NCBI GenBank assembly: GCA_944381935.1 | Contig: CALWMN010000006.1 | Location: forward strand, 92,341 to 156,340 | Direction: 5' to 3' | Length of the DNA: 64,000 nt | Origin: an uncultured Mediterraneibacter sp. | GTDB lineage: Bacteria; Bacillota; Clostridia; Lachnospirales; Lachnospiraceae | Shown here: in pieces, positions 8,472 through 17,255 of the stretch | Layout: every line of letters starts with the position of its first letter | Numbering within the stretch: position 1 is the first letter of the stretch | Translations under genes and position numbers: made by a program | The notes under the pieces: generated by a model | Told to the model about the DNA's origin: nothing | Database searches by the model: none | Seen by the model: only the letters and a program-made list of their open reading frames with translations

Positions 8472-9704
8472 TTATTTCTGATTCTCTTTTGAGAGTTCCT
8501 GCATCTTCATCGCGCGGACTTTGAGCGGCAGCCCGAACAGATTGATGAATCCATCCGCGTCATGGTGGTCATACAGGTCGCCTGTCGTGAAGCTTGCCAG
8601 GGATTCATTATACAGAGAATACGGAGAAGTTTCTCCTGCTTTAATAATATTTCCTTTATATAATTTGAATTTCACTTCACCGGTCACATACTCCTGCGTC
8701 ACATCGATAAATGCCTGGATCGCCTCGCGCAGTGGTGTGAACCATTTCCCTTCGTATACGACCTGGGCCAGCTTGCTGCCCATTTCTTTTTTTACTTCAT
8801 AGGTAGCGCGGTCAAGGCAGAGTTCTTCAAGCTGCTCATGCGCCTCCATGAGGATGGTTCCGCCCGGCGTTTCGTATACGCCGCGGGATTTCATGCCGAC
8901 AACGCGGTTCTCTACGATATCGATAATGCCGATGCCGTGCTTTCCGCCCAGTTTGTTCAGCTCTGTGATAATCTCGGAGACTTTCATTCTTTTTCCGTTC
9001 AGAGATTTCGGTATGCCCGCTTCAAATGTCATGGTCACATATTCCGGCTTGTCAGGAGCCTTCTCCGGCGGAACTGTGAGCACAAGAAGATCGTCATAGT
9101 TCGGCTCAACAGACGGGTCTTCCAGTTCCAGTCCCTCGTGGCTGATGTGCCACAGGTTACGGTCACGGCTGTAGCTGTGTTTCGTGTCAAAGGGAAGGTC
9201 GATGCCATGCTGGCGGCAGTACTCGATCTCGTCTTCACGGGACTGCATGGTCCATACATCCGTCATGCGCCAGGGGGCGATAATCTTGAGATCAGGGGCA
9301 AGCGCCCGGATTCCCAGCTCAAAACGGATCTGGTCGTTCCCCTTTCCGGTTGCGCCGTGGCAGATGGCAACGGCATTTTCCTTGCGTGCGATCTCCACCA
9401 GTTTTTTCGCAATAGCAGGACGCGCCATAGACGTCCCGAGCAGATATTTGTTCTCATATACTGCTCCCGCCTTTACACAGGGCATAATAAAATCATCGCA
9501 AAATTCATCTACAATATTCTCAATGTATAATTTGGATGCCCCGGAAAGCTTTGCCCGTTCCTCCAGACCGTCCAGTTCGTCGCCCTGCCCGCAGTCGATG
9601 CAGCAGCAGACAACATCGTAGCCGAATGTCTCCTTGAGCCACGGGATGATTGCAGTGGTGTCAAGTCCTCCTGAATATGCCAAAACAACTTTTTCTTTAC
9701 TCAT
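8472..9704 (-). CDS. argG: Argininosuccinate synthase
   Basis: 410 residues, full length. ArgG joins citrulline and aspartate using ATP, the penultimate step of arginine synthesis. The PP-loop AYSGGLDTT (residues 9-17) binds [18 protein letters not shown] and APWRMTD are further conserved blocks. The start at 9704 follows AGGAGGA; the longer open frame upstream is non-coding and covers the promoter. No argH follows in this window. Control by ArgR is inferred from the ARG-box-like promoter. Confidence 0.97.
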   Translation of the reverse strand: MSKEKVVLAYSGGLDTTAIIPWLKETFGYDVVCCCIDCGQGDELDGLEERAKLSGASKLYIENIVDEFCDDFIMPCVKAGAVYENKYLLGTSMARPAIAKKLVEIARKENAVAICHGATGKGNDQIRFELGIRALAPDLKIIAPWRMTDVWTMQSREDEIEYCRQHGIDLPFDTKHSYSRDRNLWHISHEGLELEDPSVEPNYDDLLVLTVPPEKAPDKPEYVTMTFEAGIPKSLNGKRMKVSEIITELNKLGGKHGIGIIDIVENRVVGMKSRGVYETPGGTILMEAHEQLEELCLDRATYEVKKEMGSKLAQVVYEGKWFTPLREAIQAFIDVTQEYVTGEVKFKLYKGNIIKAGETSPYSLYNESLASFTTGDLYDHHDADGFINLFGLPLKVRAMKMQELSKENQK

Positions 9705-9768
9705 GATGATTCCTCCTGAAATGTATTTTGATCCGCTTTTGCGGCTGTCTCTGCGCAAGCTACAACAT

Positions 9769-9797
9769 ACTATACACCACATTTTATAATTATGCAA
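9769..9797 (-). promoter_or_regulatory. argG promoter
   Basis: On the minus strand TTGCAT (9797-9792) and TATAGT (9774-9769) are separated by exactly 17 nt. The -35 lies in the 9-mer TTGCATAAT, which is shared with the argC promoter. Confidence 0.75.
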
Positions 9798-9876
9798 GAG
9801 AAAATTAATAAAAATTAATTTTATGCATAAATAATGGATAAAATGCATAAAAAATGAATACATATGCATGAATATA
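9798..9876 (-). promoter_or_regulatory. ARG-box-like operator cluster upstream of argG
   Basis: At 9821-9876 ATGCATAA-type half sites recur about every 20 nt: TTATGCATAAATAATGGATA, AAATGCATAAAAAATGAATA and CATATGCATGAATATAC. They fit the AT-rich palindromic ARG box bound by ArgR/AhrC. The cluster sits just upstream of the -35, where a bound hexamer could block transcription. Confidence 0.65.
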
Positions 9877-10024
9877 CAGAGACGGAGCGGGATAACCGGA
9901 CGGAGAAAAGGTCGCCCGTACCCGGAACTGTTCAGGCTATGTGATTCTGTCACGGATAAAGCGGAAAAAGTATGGTATGATGACAGAAAATAAATTTTCA
10001 GGATAAAGGACAGGAGACAAAAAT

Positions 10025-11356
10025 ATGGGTTTTACGATAGAAACAGGTATTTCAGCAATTACAGTTTTCATGCAGGGCATCTTAAGTTTCTTCTCTCCCT
10101 GTGTGTTGCCTTTGGTGCCGCTGTATCTGGGGTATCTCTCGGGCGGCCTGGGAGCGGAGGGGCAGGCGCCCGGCAGTGAAAAGAGCGGTGGGAATCCGGA
10201 TGCGTCCGCCGGCGGGATGCGCCTTTTCATACGGGTGCTCTTCTTTGCCGTCGGCATAAGCGCAGCGTTTTTCATCCTTGGTCTTGGCGCTTCTGCCGCC
10301 GGGACATTTTTTAAAGAGCAGCGGATGCTGTTTGCAAGGATCGGGGGGATACTGGTCGTTCTTTTCGGCTTATACCAGCTTGGTGTTTTTGGAAACTCCA
10401 GGCTGCTCGGGGAAGAACACAGGATTCCATTCCACCTTGAGAAGATGACAATGTCCCCGCTGACAGCGCTTTTAATGGGATTTACGTTCAGCTTTGCATG
10501 GACGCCATGCGTGGGCCCCGCGCTCACGAGCGTCCTTTTGATGGCAGGAAGCGCAAGCACAAGTGTAAAAGGGTTTCTTCTGATCGGAGTGTACACGCTG
10601 GGATTTATCCTGCCGTTTCTCGCAGCCGGGATATTCACGGCAAGGCTGCTTGGATTTTTCCGGCGGCATTTAAATGTCGTCCGGTATACGGTGAAGGTCG
10701 GCGGGATCCTCATGGTAGTTATGGGACTCCTTATGTTCACAGGGACAATGAATGACATCACAGGGTATCTGTCCACAGTGCAGGAGACCGCTGATGCAGG
10801 TAATGCCGGGAGTGGCGGCAGCGGCACTTCGACCGGACAGGGCTCCTCTTCCAGGCAGGAGGAGAATGCAGCGGAAAAAGACGAAGACGCATCAGAGGAG
10901 AGTTCCTCGGAAAAGACGCCGGCATACGCTTTTGAACTAACGGACCAGTATGGAAATACGCATACGCTGTCTGACTATGAGGGGAAGGTGATCTTTCTGA
11001 ATTTCTGGGGAACATGGTGCCCGCCCTGCAGGGCAGAGATGCCGGATATCCAGAAGCTGTATGAGGAATATCTGGAAGAAGGGGAAAATGCAGAAGTTGT
11101 GATCCTGGGCGTGGCAGCTCCGAATATGGGGCAGGAGGGCACGGAAGATGAGATCAGACAGTTTATGGACGAAAACGGGTATACGTATCCGGTGCTCATG
11201 GATACGGCTTACGAGATGTTCAACTGGTACGGGATCGCGTCGTTTCCTACAACATTTATGATTGACAGGGAGGGAAACGTGTTCGGATATGTTACAGGGC
11301 AGATGTCCGAAGATATCATGCGGAGCATTATACGGCAGACACTGGAGGGGGAGTGA
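10025..11356 (+). CDS. CcdA-type thiol transporter fused to TlpA/ResA-like thioredoxin
   Basis: 443 residues. The N-terminal ~250 residues form a CcdA/DsbD-beta-like membrane domain with the paired redox cysteines Cys26 (FFSPCVLPL) and Cys162 (WTPCVGPAL). A Ser/Glu-rich linker of about 40 residues follows, then an extracytoplasmic thioredoxin-fold domain with WCPPC (Cys332, Cys335). Known chemistry: CcdA carries electrons from cytosolic thioredoxin across the membrane and TlpA/ResA proteins reduce outside disulfides. Fusing both gives a self-contained reductant relay. No cytochrome c maturation genes are nearby, so the client proteins are unknown. Confidence 0.88.
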   Translation: MGFTIETGISAITVFMQGILSFFSPCVLPLVPLYLGYLSGGLGAEGQAPGSEKSGGNPDASAGGMRLFIRVLFFAVGISAAFFILGLGASAAGTFFKEQRMLFARIGGILVVLFGLYQLGVFGNSRLLGEEHRIPFHLEKMTMSPLTALLMGFTFSFAWTPCVGPALTSVLLMAGSASTSVKGFLLIGVYTLGFILPFLAAGIFTARLLGFFRRHLNVVRYTVKVGGILMVVMGLLMFTGTMNDITGYLSTVQETADAGNAGSGGSGTSTGQGSSSRQEENAAEKDEDASEESSSEKTPAYAFELTDQYGNTHTLSDYEGKVIFLNFWGTWCPPCRAEMPDIQKLYEEYLEEGENAEVVILGVAAPNMGQEGTEDEIRQFMDENGYTYPVLMDTAYEMFNWYGIASFPTTFMIDREGNVFGYVTGQMSEDIMRSIIRQTLEGE

Positions 11357-11373
11357 TCCCCCTCTGATACATA

Positions 11374-12114
11374 TCAGGGCACCTGTGATTTTTTTGCAGA
11401 GATGAGAAGCATCATAGGGCGGCGCATTTCATCCCGCATCCCCGGAAGGTCCATCATTTCTTCCGGGGGCTGCGGTTCTGTAACATGCTGGATCATAAAT
11501 CCGTTTTGCAGCATTGCATTGAGGTATGTCGTAAGTGTTCTGTGATATTTTGTCACTTTCTCACCCAGGAATACGGCTTCTCTTTTTCCCTCATAATAAT
11601 AATGATCAACCGGGAAATGGAGAATGTTCCCATCACTGTCATAATACCAGTCCTGTGTTCCATAGGAAGTAAAGACCGGATGTTCCACAGAAAATACAAA
11701 TTCCCCGCCTTTTTTCAGCCACATTGCTATATTTTTTGCCAATGGTTCAAAATCTTTTACATAATGAAATGCCAGGGAGCTTAAGACGATATCAAATGTC
11801 CCTGCCCGGAAATCCAAATCTTCCATTGCAATACACTGATATTCGATTCTCTTGTCACTATTTCTCTGCCTGGCAGTTTCCAGCATCTTATGAGATATAT
11901 CTGTCCCCAAAACGAAATCCGCCCCGTTTTCTGCCGCATATTTGCAGTGCCAGCCATAACCGCATCCCAAATCTAAAACCTTCCTGCCTTTGAAGTCCGG
12001 GAGGATTTTCTGCAATTCTGACCATTCTCCGGCTCCATTTAACCCCTTTTTAGAGCGTTCCATCTGGCTGTACTTCTCAAAAAACTGCTTGTTGTCATAT
12101 TTGTTTTCTTTCAT
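11374..12114 (-). CDS. Class I SAM-dependent methyltransferase
   Basis: 246 residues. Motif I VLDLGCGYGWH binds S-adenosylmethionine, followed by the acidic end of strand 2 in LGTDIS and 'FDIVLSSLAFHYVKDF' of motif II/III, as in UbiE/Methyltransf_11-type enzymes acting on small molecules. The start at 12114 is chosen for GGGAGG about 9 nt upstream; a longer frame begins at 12165. It is convergent with the CcdA-TlpA gene with only 17 bp between. Substrate unknown. Confidence 0.85.
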   Translation of the reverse strand: MKENKYDNKQFFEKYSQMERSKKGLNGAGEWSELQKILPDFKGRKVLDLGCGYGWHCKYAAENGADFVLGTDISHKMLETARQRNSDKRIEYQCIAMEDLDFRAGTFDIVLSSLAFHYVKDFEPLAKNIAMWLKKGGEFVFSVEHPVFTSYGTQDWYYDSDGNILHFPVDHYYYEGKREAVFLGEKVTKYHRTLTTYLNAMLQNGFMIQHVTEPQPPEEMMDLPGMRDEMRRPMMLLISAKKSQVP

Positions 12115-12355
12115 TTCTGGTTCCTCCCATGAATGGATAAATTTCCTGCCGTTATCATTGTACACGGTTTTATGGAGAAAGGAAACGGCAGCCTGACGGA
12201 AGAGAAGGAGCAGGCTCTTTCGCCAGATGAAAGACCTGGACAGTGACGGGGCAGGAAATTCGTGCTATAATGGTGACGTTGGCGTATGCAGGGCACGGCT
12301 TTGCGTATACAAGCGATATTTGTTTTTCTCGATGAAAGTGTAACAGGAGAGTGTT

Positions 12356-13171
12356 ATGATAACGATAGAAAACCATTGTTTTTCCATTCCGCAGATCTGC
12401 AGATCGGGGCAGTGCTTCCGGCTGGATGAACGGGAGGACGGCGCCTATGACCTGGTCGCGTCAGACCATTACCTCAGGCTGGAACCCGCTCAGGACAATA
12501 CGCTGCTTTACTGTACGCAGGAGGAATATGAGACGTTCTGGAAAAGCTATTTTGATCTTGAAACAGACTATGAGGCTTTCCAAAACCGGATCGATGAGCA
12601 TGATACATATTTGAGATCAGCGGCGGAGTTCGGAAGGGGAATCCGGATTCTCAGGCAGGATGTGTGGGAGATGATCCTCACTTTTATTATTTCCCAGCAG
12701 AACAATATCCCGCGGATCAAAGGATTGATCCGGGCGCTGAGTGAGAAATATGGAAATCAGATCGAGACAGAGGAAGGAAAGACTTTTTACGCCTTTCCCG
12801 ATGCTCTTTGCCTTGCGGCTGTGTCTGAGGAAGAACTCAGGCAGATGAAGCTGGGATACCGCAGCCGGTACATCCTGAATACTGCAAGAAGCGTGGCGTC
12901 GGGCGGGATCGATCTTGCCGCTCTGCCGGCGCTGGAATATGCGAAGGCGCGGGAGGAACTGATGAAGCTTTCGGGGGTGGGCGGCAAAGTGGCAGACTGC
13001 ATCTGCCTGTTCGCGCTTCACCAGATGGATGCATTCCCGGTGGACACCCACATTAAAAAAGTGGTAGACTCAAAGTATGGCGGAAAATTCCCGTTTAAGC
13101 GGTACACAGGCTGTGCGGGAGTGATGCAGCAGTATATCTTTTATTATGACCTGAAAGGAGAAGACAGATGA
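12356..13171 (+). CDS. 8-oxoguanine DNA glycosylase/AP lyase (OGG1-like)
   Basis: 271 residues. An N-terminal OGG domain precedes a helix-hairpin-helix GPD domain with LSGVGGKVADC, where Lys211 is the Schiff-base nucleophile, and 'AFPVDTHIKKV' with catalytic Asp230. These two residues define the OGG1 type of base-excision enzyme, which removes 8-oxoguanine and nicks the strand. AGGAGAG precedes the ATG. Its last codons overlap the next gene by 4 nt (ATGA), so they are coupled. Confidence 0.9.
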   Translation: MITIENHCFSIPQICRSGQCFRLDEREDGAYDLVASDHYLRLEPAQDNTLLYCTQEEYETFWKSYFDLETDYEAFQNRIDEHDTYLRSAAEFGRGIRILRQDVWEMILTFIISQQNNIPRIKGLIRALSEKYGNQIETEEGKTFYAFPDALCLAAVSEEELRQMKLGYRSRYILNTARSVASGGIDLAALPALEYAKAREELMKLSGVGGKVADCICLFALHQMDAFPVDTHIKKVVDSKYGGKFPFKRYTGCAGVMQQYIFYYDLKGEDR

Positions 13172-13695
13172 AGATTTTAGTAGTGGTGGATATGCAGAAT
13201 GATTTTATTGACGGGGCGCTTGGCACCGGGGAGGCGGTTCGGATCGTCCCCGGGGCGGCAGAGCAGATCAGGAATTTTGCCGGGAAAGTCATTGCCACCC
13301 GCGATACCCACGGTGAAAACTACATGGATACGCAGGAGGGAAAGAAACTTCCGGTCATGCATTGCGTGAAAGGGACCGGCGGATGGGAGATCAGGAGCGA
13401 GATTGATGCGGCGCTGGAGGAAAGAGGAGCTGCCAGGATTGACAAACCGACTTTTGGCAGTGTGGAACTTGGCAGTTATATAAAGGGGCTGGACCGTGCG
13501 GAGGATCCTGTGGAGGAGATCACGCTGATCGGATTGTGTACGGATATCTGTGTGATTTCAAATGCGCTTTTGCTGAAGGCATATCTCCCGGAAGTGCCGG
13601 TCAAAGTGATCGCGTCCTGCTGTGCCGGGGTGACGCCCCAGAGCCATGCGCAGGCTCTTGAGGCGATGAAGATGTGCCAGATTGAGGTCGTTTAA
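13168..13695 (+). CDS. Isochorismatase-family hydrolase, probable nicotinamidase
   Basis: 175 residues. The triad is visible: Asp8 in VVDMQNDF, Lys93 in DKPTFGS and Cys128 in GLCTDICV, with the metal-side 'TRDTHGENY' at residues 44-52. This pattern fits nicotinamidase-like amidases that turn nicotinamide into nicotinate for NAD salvage, although other amide substrates occur in the family. It is translationally coupled to the OGG gene, an unusual pairing without clear functional meaning. Confidence 0.85.
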   Translation: MKILVVVDMQNDFIDGALGTGEAVRIVPGAAEQIRNFAGKVIATRDTHGENYMDTQEGKKLPVMHCVKGTGGWEIRSEIDAALEERGAARIDKPTFGSVELGSYIKGLDRAEDPVEEITLIGLCTDICVISNALLLKAYLPEVPVKVIASCCAGVTPQSHAQALEAMKMCQIEVV

Positions 13696-13742
13696 CTGCC
13701 AGGATACAGGGCAAAGAGAAGAAAGGCAGAGGAGGTGAGGCA

Positions 13743-14039
13743 ATGCAAAACACAGTGGAAATGCTGGATGAACTGCAGAACAGGGCGCTCAGTGATGAGG
13801 CCCTTAAGAAGAAATTCTTAAAAACGCGGGATGATGACGATGCCCTCGGGGCATTTTGCCAGGTGTGCCGCAGCCTGGGATATGAGATATATCCAATGGA
13901 TATCGTGCAGGCAGGAGATGAATTTTATGCAACGATGAAGCGCAGTACGAATGGGGGAGGAGAAAACTCCCCGGTGCTGGACGGCGAGGATGATCTGTAT
14001 GAGATGTTTATCGCCAGTCTGGAACAGAGCGGGGTGTGA
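13743..14039 (+). CDS. Uncharacterised small acidic protein, Nif11-like helices
   Basis: 98 residues, acidic, no membrane segment. The first half, 'ALSDEALKKKFLKT...ALGAFCQVCRSLGYEI', has the spacing of the Nif11 domain found in some peptide leaders and in stand-alone clostridial proteins. There is no Gly-Gly cleavage site and no maturation enzyme nearby. A GGAGGTGAGG site precedes the ATG. The call to Nif11 is tentative. Confidence 0.6.
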   Translation: MQNTVEMLDELQNRALSDEALKKKFLKTRDDDDALGAFCQVCRSLGYEIYPMDIVQAGDEFYATMKRSTNGGGENSPVLDGEDDLYEMFIASLEQSGV

Positions 14040-14079
14040 TCCCTGTATCAGAGGCAAGAAAAGACAGGAGGCAGAGAAA

Positions 14080-14607
14080 ATGGAGGCAACACTGAAAGAT
14101 TTAAAGACGAGAAGGAGTATACGTTCTTATAAGCCGGAACAGATCAAAGAGGAGGAGCTTGGAAAGATTCTGGAGGCAGGGACATATGCACCTACGGGAA
14201 TGGGAAAACAGTCCCCGAAAATCGTTGTTGTACAGGATAAGGAGACGAGGGATCTTCTATCCCGGCTGAACGCAAAGTATTTCCCGACCCAGACAGATGG
14301 GGATCCGTTCTACGGAGCCCCCACTGTTCTGGTGGTTCTGGCGTCTAAAGAACGGCCAACCTGTGTGGAGGACGGAACCCTTGTCATGGGCAACCTTATG
14401 AATGCGGCCCACGCGGTGGGAGTAGGTTCCTGCTGGATCCACAGGGCGAGAGAAGTATTTGACTCTCCCGAGGGGAAAGAACTTTTGAGAAACTGGGGGA
14501 TTGAAGGGGACTATATCGGTGTGGGGCACTGCATCCTCGGCTATCCGGAAGGAGAGATCCCTGAACCTAAGCCGAGAAAAGATGACTACATAGTATATGT
14601 AAGGTGA
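14080..14607 (+). CDS. Nitroreductase-family flavoprotein
   Basis: 175 residues. 'LKTRRSIRSYKPEQI' at the N terminus is the FMN-phosphate-binding start of nitroreductases; 'APTGMGKQSPKIVVV' is the conserved middle, and 'GVGHCILGYPEGE' the C-terminal flavin site. These enzymes reduce nitro groups, quinones or flavins with NAD(P)H as homodimers. The start at 14080 has AGGAGG 8 nt upstream; an earlier in-frame start would run through the preceding gene. Confidence 0.9.
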   Translation: MEATLKDLKTRRSIRSYKPEQIKEEELGKILEAGTYAPTGMGKQSPKIVVVQDKETRDLLSRLNAKYFPTQTDGDPFYGAPTVLVVLASKERPTCVEDGTLVMGNLMNAAHAVGVGSCWIHRAREVFDSPEGKELLRNWGIEGDYIGVGHCILGYPEGEIPEPKPRKDDYIVYVR

Positions 14608-14708
14608 GTGAAGATGGAGGGGTTCCTTCGTGTGGGAGATGAAGGCGCTTTTGGGTCAGCCCTGCAGGGATGTGCGCGGTAATTATAATTTGGGGGCAGG
14701 TAAAAGGA

Positions 14709-15230
14709 ATGGAACGGGAGATTTTGATCGGGAGGGCACCCCGGGAGTCGTTAGAAGAGGCGGAACAGATCGTCAGGGCGGCAGAGAGACAGATGGCAGA
14801 CAGAAGCTGGTTTGTGGCGGGGAGCCTGGAAGAATTTGACCGGTGGATGGAGAGGGGAAAGGGACTGCTCTATCTTGCCAGAGAGAAGGGCACCGGAAAG
14901 TGCGCAGCGATGTTTTTCGTCATTCTGCCGGGGATGGAACCGGAAAACCTGGGGTATGATATCGGCATGGGAAACGCAGGGCTTGAAAGGACAGCCCTCA
15001 TGGATACGATCGCGGTTATGCCGGAATTTCGCGGACAGAGGCTTCAGTACCGTATGATGCAGAGGGTGGAGAGGGAGCTTAAAGAGATGGGGTACCGGCA
15101 TCTGATGTGTACCGTTCATCCTGACAACAGGTTCAGCAGGGATAACGTGGAATGCCAGGGATATCAGAAGGTGATGACGAAAGACAAATACGGAGGTTAT
15201 TTAAGGGACATCTGGCTGAAGGAAATCTGA
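14709..15230 (+). CDS. GNAT-family acetyltransferase
   Basis: 173 residues from ATG 14709. The acetyl-CoA site is in 'MDTIAVMPEFRGQRLQYRMM'; the usual RxxGxG/A becomes R-G-Q-R-L-Q, lacking the second glycine but keeping the strand-helix geometry. The C terminus 'LMCTVHPDNRFSRDNVECQG' fits acetyltransferases acting on small molecules or peptides. A GGGGGCAGG stretch lies upstream but spacing is long, so the exact start is uncertain and an ATG at 14670 is possible. Confidence 0.75.
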   Translation: MEREILIGRAPRESLEEAEQIVRAAERQMADRSWFVAGSLEEFDRWMERGKGLLYLAREKGTGKCAAMFFVILPGMEPENLGYDIGMGNAGLERTALMDTIAVMPEFRGQRLQYRMMQRVERELKEMGYRHLMCTVHPDNRFSRDNVECQGYQKVMTKDKYGGYLRDIWLKEI

Positions 15231-15324
15231 CAGTGCCAGCTTACTTTTGTCGCTTTCAAGTAACAAAGATTGCGATTGACTAATCCTGCATGTATTTCCT
15301 AAAATAGAGAAAAGGAGGGATACT

Positions 15325-15537
15325 ATGCAGGCGTTGTCAAAGGCAAAACCGGGTGAATGTTATACGATAAAGTGGATGTTCGGACTGCCGGATGTGGTGG
15401 AATACTTGCATAGCCATGATGTCAGGGAAGGCAGTACGATCCGGCTGATCCAGCGCTGCCGTGACAGTGTGCTCATAGGAGTGCAGGATATGAGATTCGT
15501 CATAGGGGACGAGATCGCGGATCGGATAAAAGTATGA
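15325..15537 (+). CDS. FeoA-like SH3-domain protein
   Basis: 70 residues with the FeoA pattern: 'AKPGECYTIKWMFG', then 'HDVREGSTIRLIQ' and 'EIADRIKV' at the end. FeoA domains regulate or assist the iron transporter FeoB. No feoB is within this window, so it may be an orphan or a stand-alone metal-linked regulator. A GAGAAAAGGAGGG site precedes the ATG and an intrinsic terminator follows, so it is transcribed on its own. Confidence 0.7.
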   Translation: MQALSKAKPGECYTIKWMFGLPDVVEYLHSHDVREGSTIRLIQRCRDSVLIGVQDMRFVIGDEIADRIKV

Positions 15538-15592
15538 CATAACCAACTCTTTCAGAACAGACAGGGATTGGAAGTGCAGAGGAAGCTTTTGG

Positions 15593-15629
15593 GGGATTGC
15601 CGCATGGAGATGTGCGGCAATCCCTTTTT
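15593..15629 (+). terminator. Intrinsic terminator after the FeoA-like gene
   Basis: GGGATTGCCGCA (15593-15604) pairs perfectly with TGCGGCAATCCC (15613-15624), followed by TTTTT. Confidence 0.88.
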
Positions 15630-15718
15630 CGGCAGTTTCTTAATTTTTCCTGAAATTGTGGCATATGGCAGTGAATGATGGTAAAATAAGGGTCAGTGGG
15701 AAGAAAGGAGACCGAGAC

Positions 15719-16969
15719 ATGGGAAGTTATATGGAGATGCTCGCGAAACTTGCGAAAGAGGCTTCAAGAGAAGCGGCGAAGCTTAGCACGGATGCCAAGA
15801 ACAGCGGTCTTCTGGCTGTGGCGGACGAGCTGGTTGCACAGCAGGGACTGATTCTGGAGGAAAACAGAAAAGATGTGGAGGCGGCGCAGGCAAAAGGGAC
15901 AAAACAATCCCTGGTTGACAGACTTGCGCTCACGGAGAAGAGAATTGCTGATATGGCTGATGGATTAAGGCAGATTGCGGCTTTGGATGACCCGATCGGG
16001 GAGGTGCTGCGCATGAAGGTACGCCCCAATGGACTCAGGGTTGGGCAGAAGAGAGTTCCGCTCGGAGTGGTGGGCATCATCTATGAATCCCGTCCGAATG
16101 TAACGGCAGACGCTTTTGGTCTCTGTTTTAAGACGGGCAATGCGGCAATCCTCCGGGGCGGGAGCGATGCGATCAATTCCAACCTTGCCATTGTCCGGGC
16201 AGTGAAGGCGGGACTGCGCAAGGTGAGGCTTTCGCAGGATCTGATCCTGCTTGTGGAAGATACGGGCAGGGAAGTGGTAAATGAGATGATGAAGATGCAT
16301 GGCTGGATCGATGTGCTGATTCCCAGGGGAGGGGCAGGGCTGATCGCGAATGTGGTGGAGAACAGTACGGTTCCTGTGATCGAGACAGGGACGGGGAACT
16401 GCCATATCTATGTGGATGCCTCGGCGGATATTTCAATGGCGGCAGATATCGTGGAAAATGCCAAGACACAGAGGATGGGCGTGTGCAACGCCTGTGAGTC
16501 TCTGGTCGTCCATTCCGGCATCATTGACGAAGCGCTGCCCCGCATTGTGAGGAAGCTGAAAGCGCATGGCGTGGAGATCAGAGGCGACGAGAGGGCGCAG
16601 GCTGTCAGTCCCAAGGTCATCCCGGCATCTGAGGAAGACTGGGGAACGGAGTATCTGGACGCGGTCATTTCGGTGAAGACTGTGGACAGCATCGATGAGG
16701 CAATCGGGCATATCAACCGGTATAATACAGGACATTCCGAGTCTATCATAACAAAGGACTATGGCAATGCGTTAAAGTTCCAGGACGAGATTGATGCGGC
16801 AGCCGTATATGTGAACGCGTCGACAAGATTTACGGACGGATTTGAGTTCGGATTTGGTGCTGAGATCGGGATCAGTACCCAGAAGCTGCATGCAAGGGGA
16901 CCGATGGGTCTGGAAGCGCTGACGACAACGAAATATATCATTTTCGGAAACGGACAGATCAGAAAGTAG
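15719..16969 (+). CDS. proA: Gamma-glutamyl phosphate reductase
   Basis: 416 residues, the family's standard length. ProA reduces gamma-glutamyl phosphate to glutamate semialdehyde with NADPH in proline synthesis. The catalytic Cys256 is in [23 protein letters not shown] and '[11 protein letters not shown]' bind the cofactor and substrate. The start at 15719 has AAAGGAG upstream; an earlier in-frame ATG at 15656 adds a non-homologous tail. proB, its usual partner, is not in the window. A terminator separates it from the arginine operon. Confidence 0.95.
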   Translation: MGSYMEMLAKLAKEASREAAKLSTDAKNSGLLAVADELVAQQGLILEENRKDVEAAQAKGTKQSLVDRLALTEKRIADMADGLRQIAALDDPIGEVLRMKVRPNGLRVGQKRVPLGVVGIIYESRPNVTADAFGLCFKTGNAAILRGGSDAINSNLAIVRAVKAGLRKVRLSQDLILLVEDTGREVVNEMMKMHGWIDVLIPRGGAGLIANVVENSTVPVIETGTGNCHIYVDASADISMAADIVENAKTQRMGVCNACESLVVHSGIIDEALPRIVRKLKAHGVEIRGDERAQAVSPKVIPASEEDWGTEYLDAVISVKTVDSIDEAIGHINRYNTGHSESIITKDYGNALKFQDEIDAAAVYVNASTRFTDGFEFGFGAEIGISTQKLHARGPMGLEALTTTKYIIFGNGQIRK

Positions 16970-16988
16970 AGAGAGCAAAAGAGCAAAG

Positions 16989-17044
16989 AAGAACTCTTCA
17001 CATGACTTCTGCAGGGAAGCGGAGTCTGGGAAGGGTTCTTTTTT
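16989..17044 (+). terminator. Intrinsic terminator after proA
   Basis: AAGAACTCTTC (16989-16999) pairs with GAAGGGTTCTT (17030-17040, one G-U), enclosing a smaller GACT/AGTC hairpin, and ends in T6. Confidence 0.75.
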
Positions 17045-17132
17045 GCGGCCGGACAGGGGCGGCAGCGGATTTGTCTTTGTAATAGCTGAGAAGAAAAAGG
17101 TCGATGGAAAAAGAAGCCTGAGAAAATTCTTG

Positions 17133-17169
17133 TTGCATAATATGCAGAAAAGATGTATGATTATGCAAG
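17133..17169 (+). promoter_or_regulatory. argC operon promoter with overlapping ARG box
   Basis: TTGCAT (17133-17138) and TATGAT (17156-17161) have a 17-nt spacer. The -35 and -10 each lie in an AT-rich half site, TTGCATAATATGCA and TGTATGATTATGCA, resembling ARG boxes. ArgR binding would cover both promoter boxes. Confidence 0.72.
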
Positions 17170-17255
17170 TAATAGATAAGAGAAACACTTTACTTCTCAG
17201 GAATTGTGGTATATGATTATCAGAGGATTTGATCCGGGAAAGGATGGAGGAGAGA

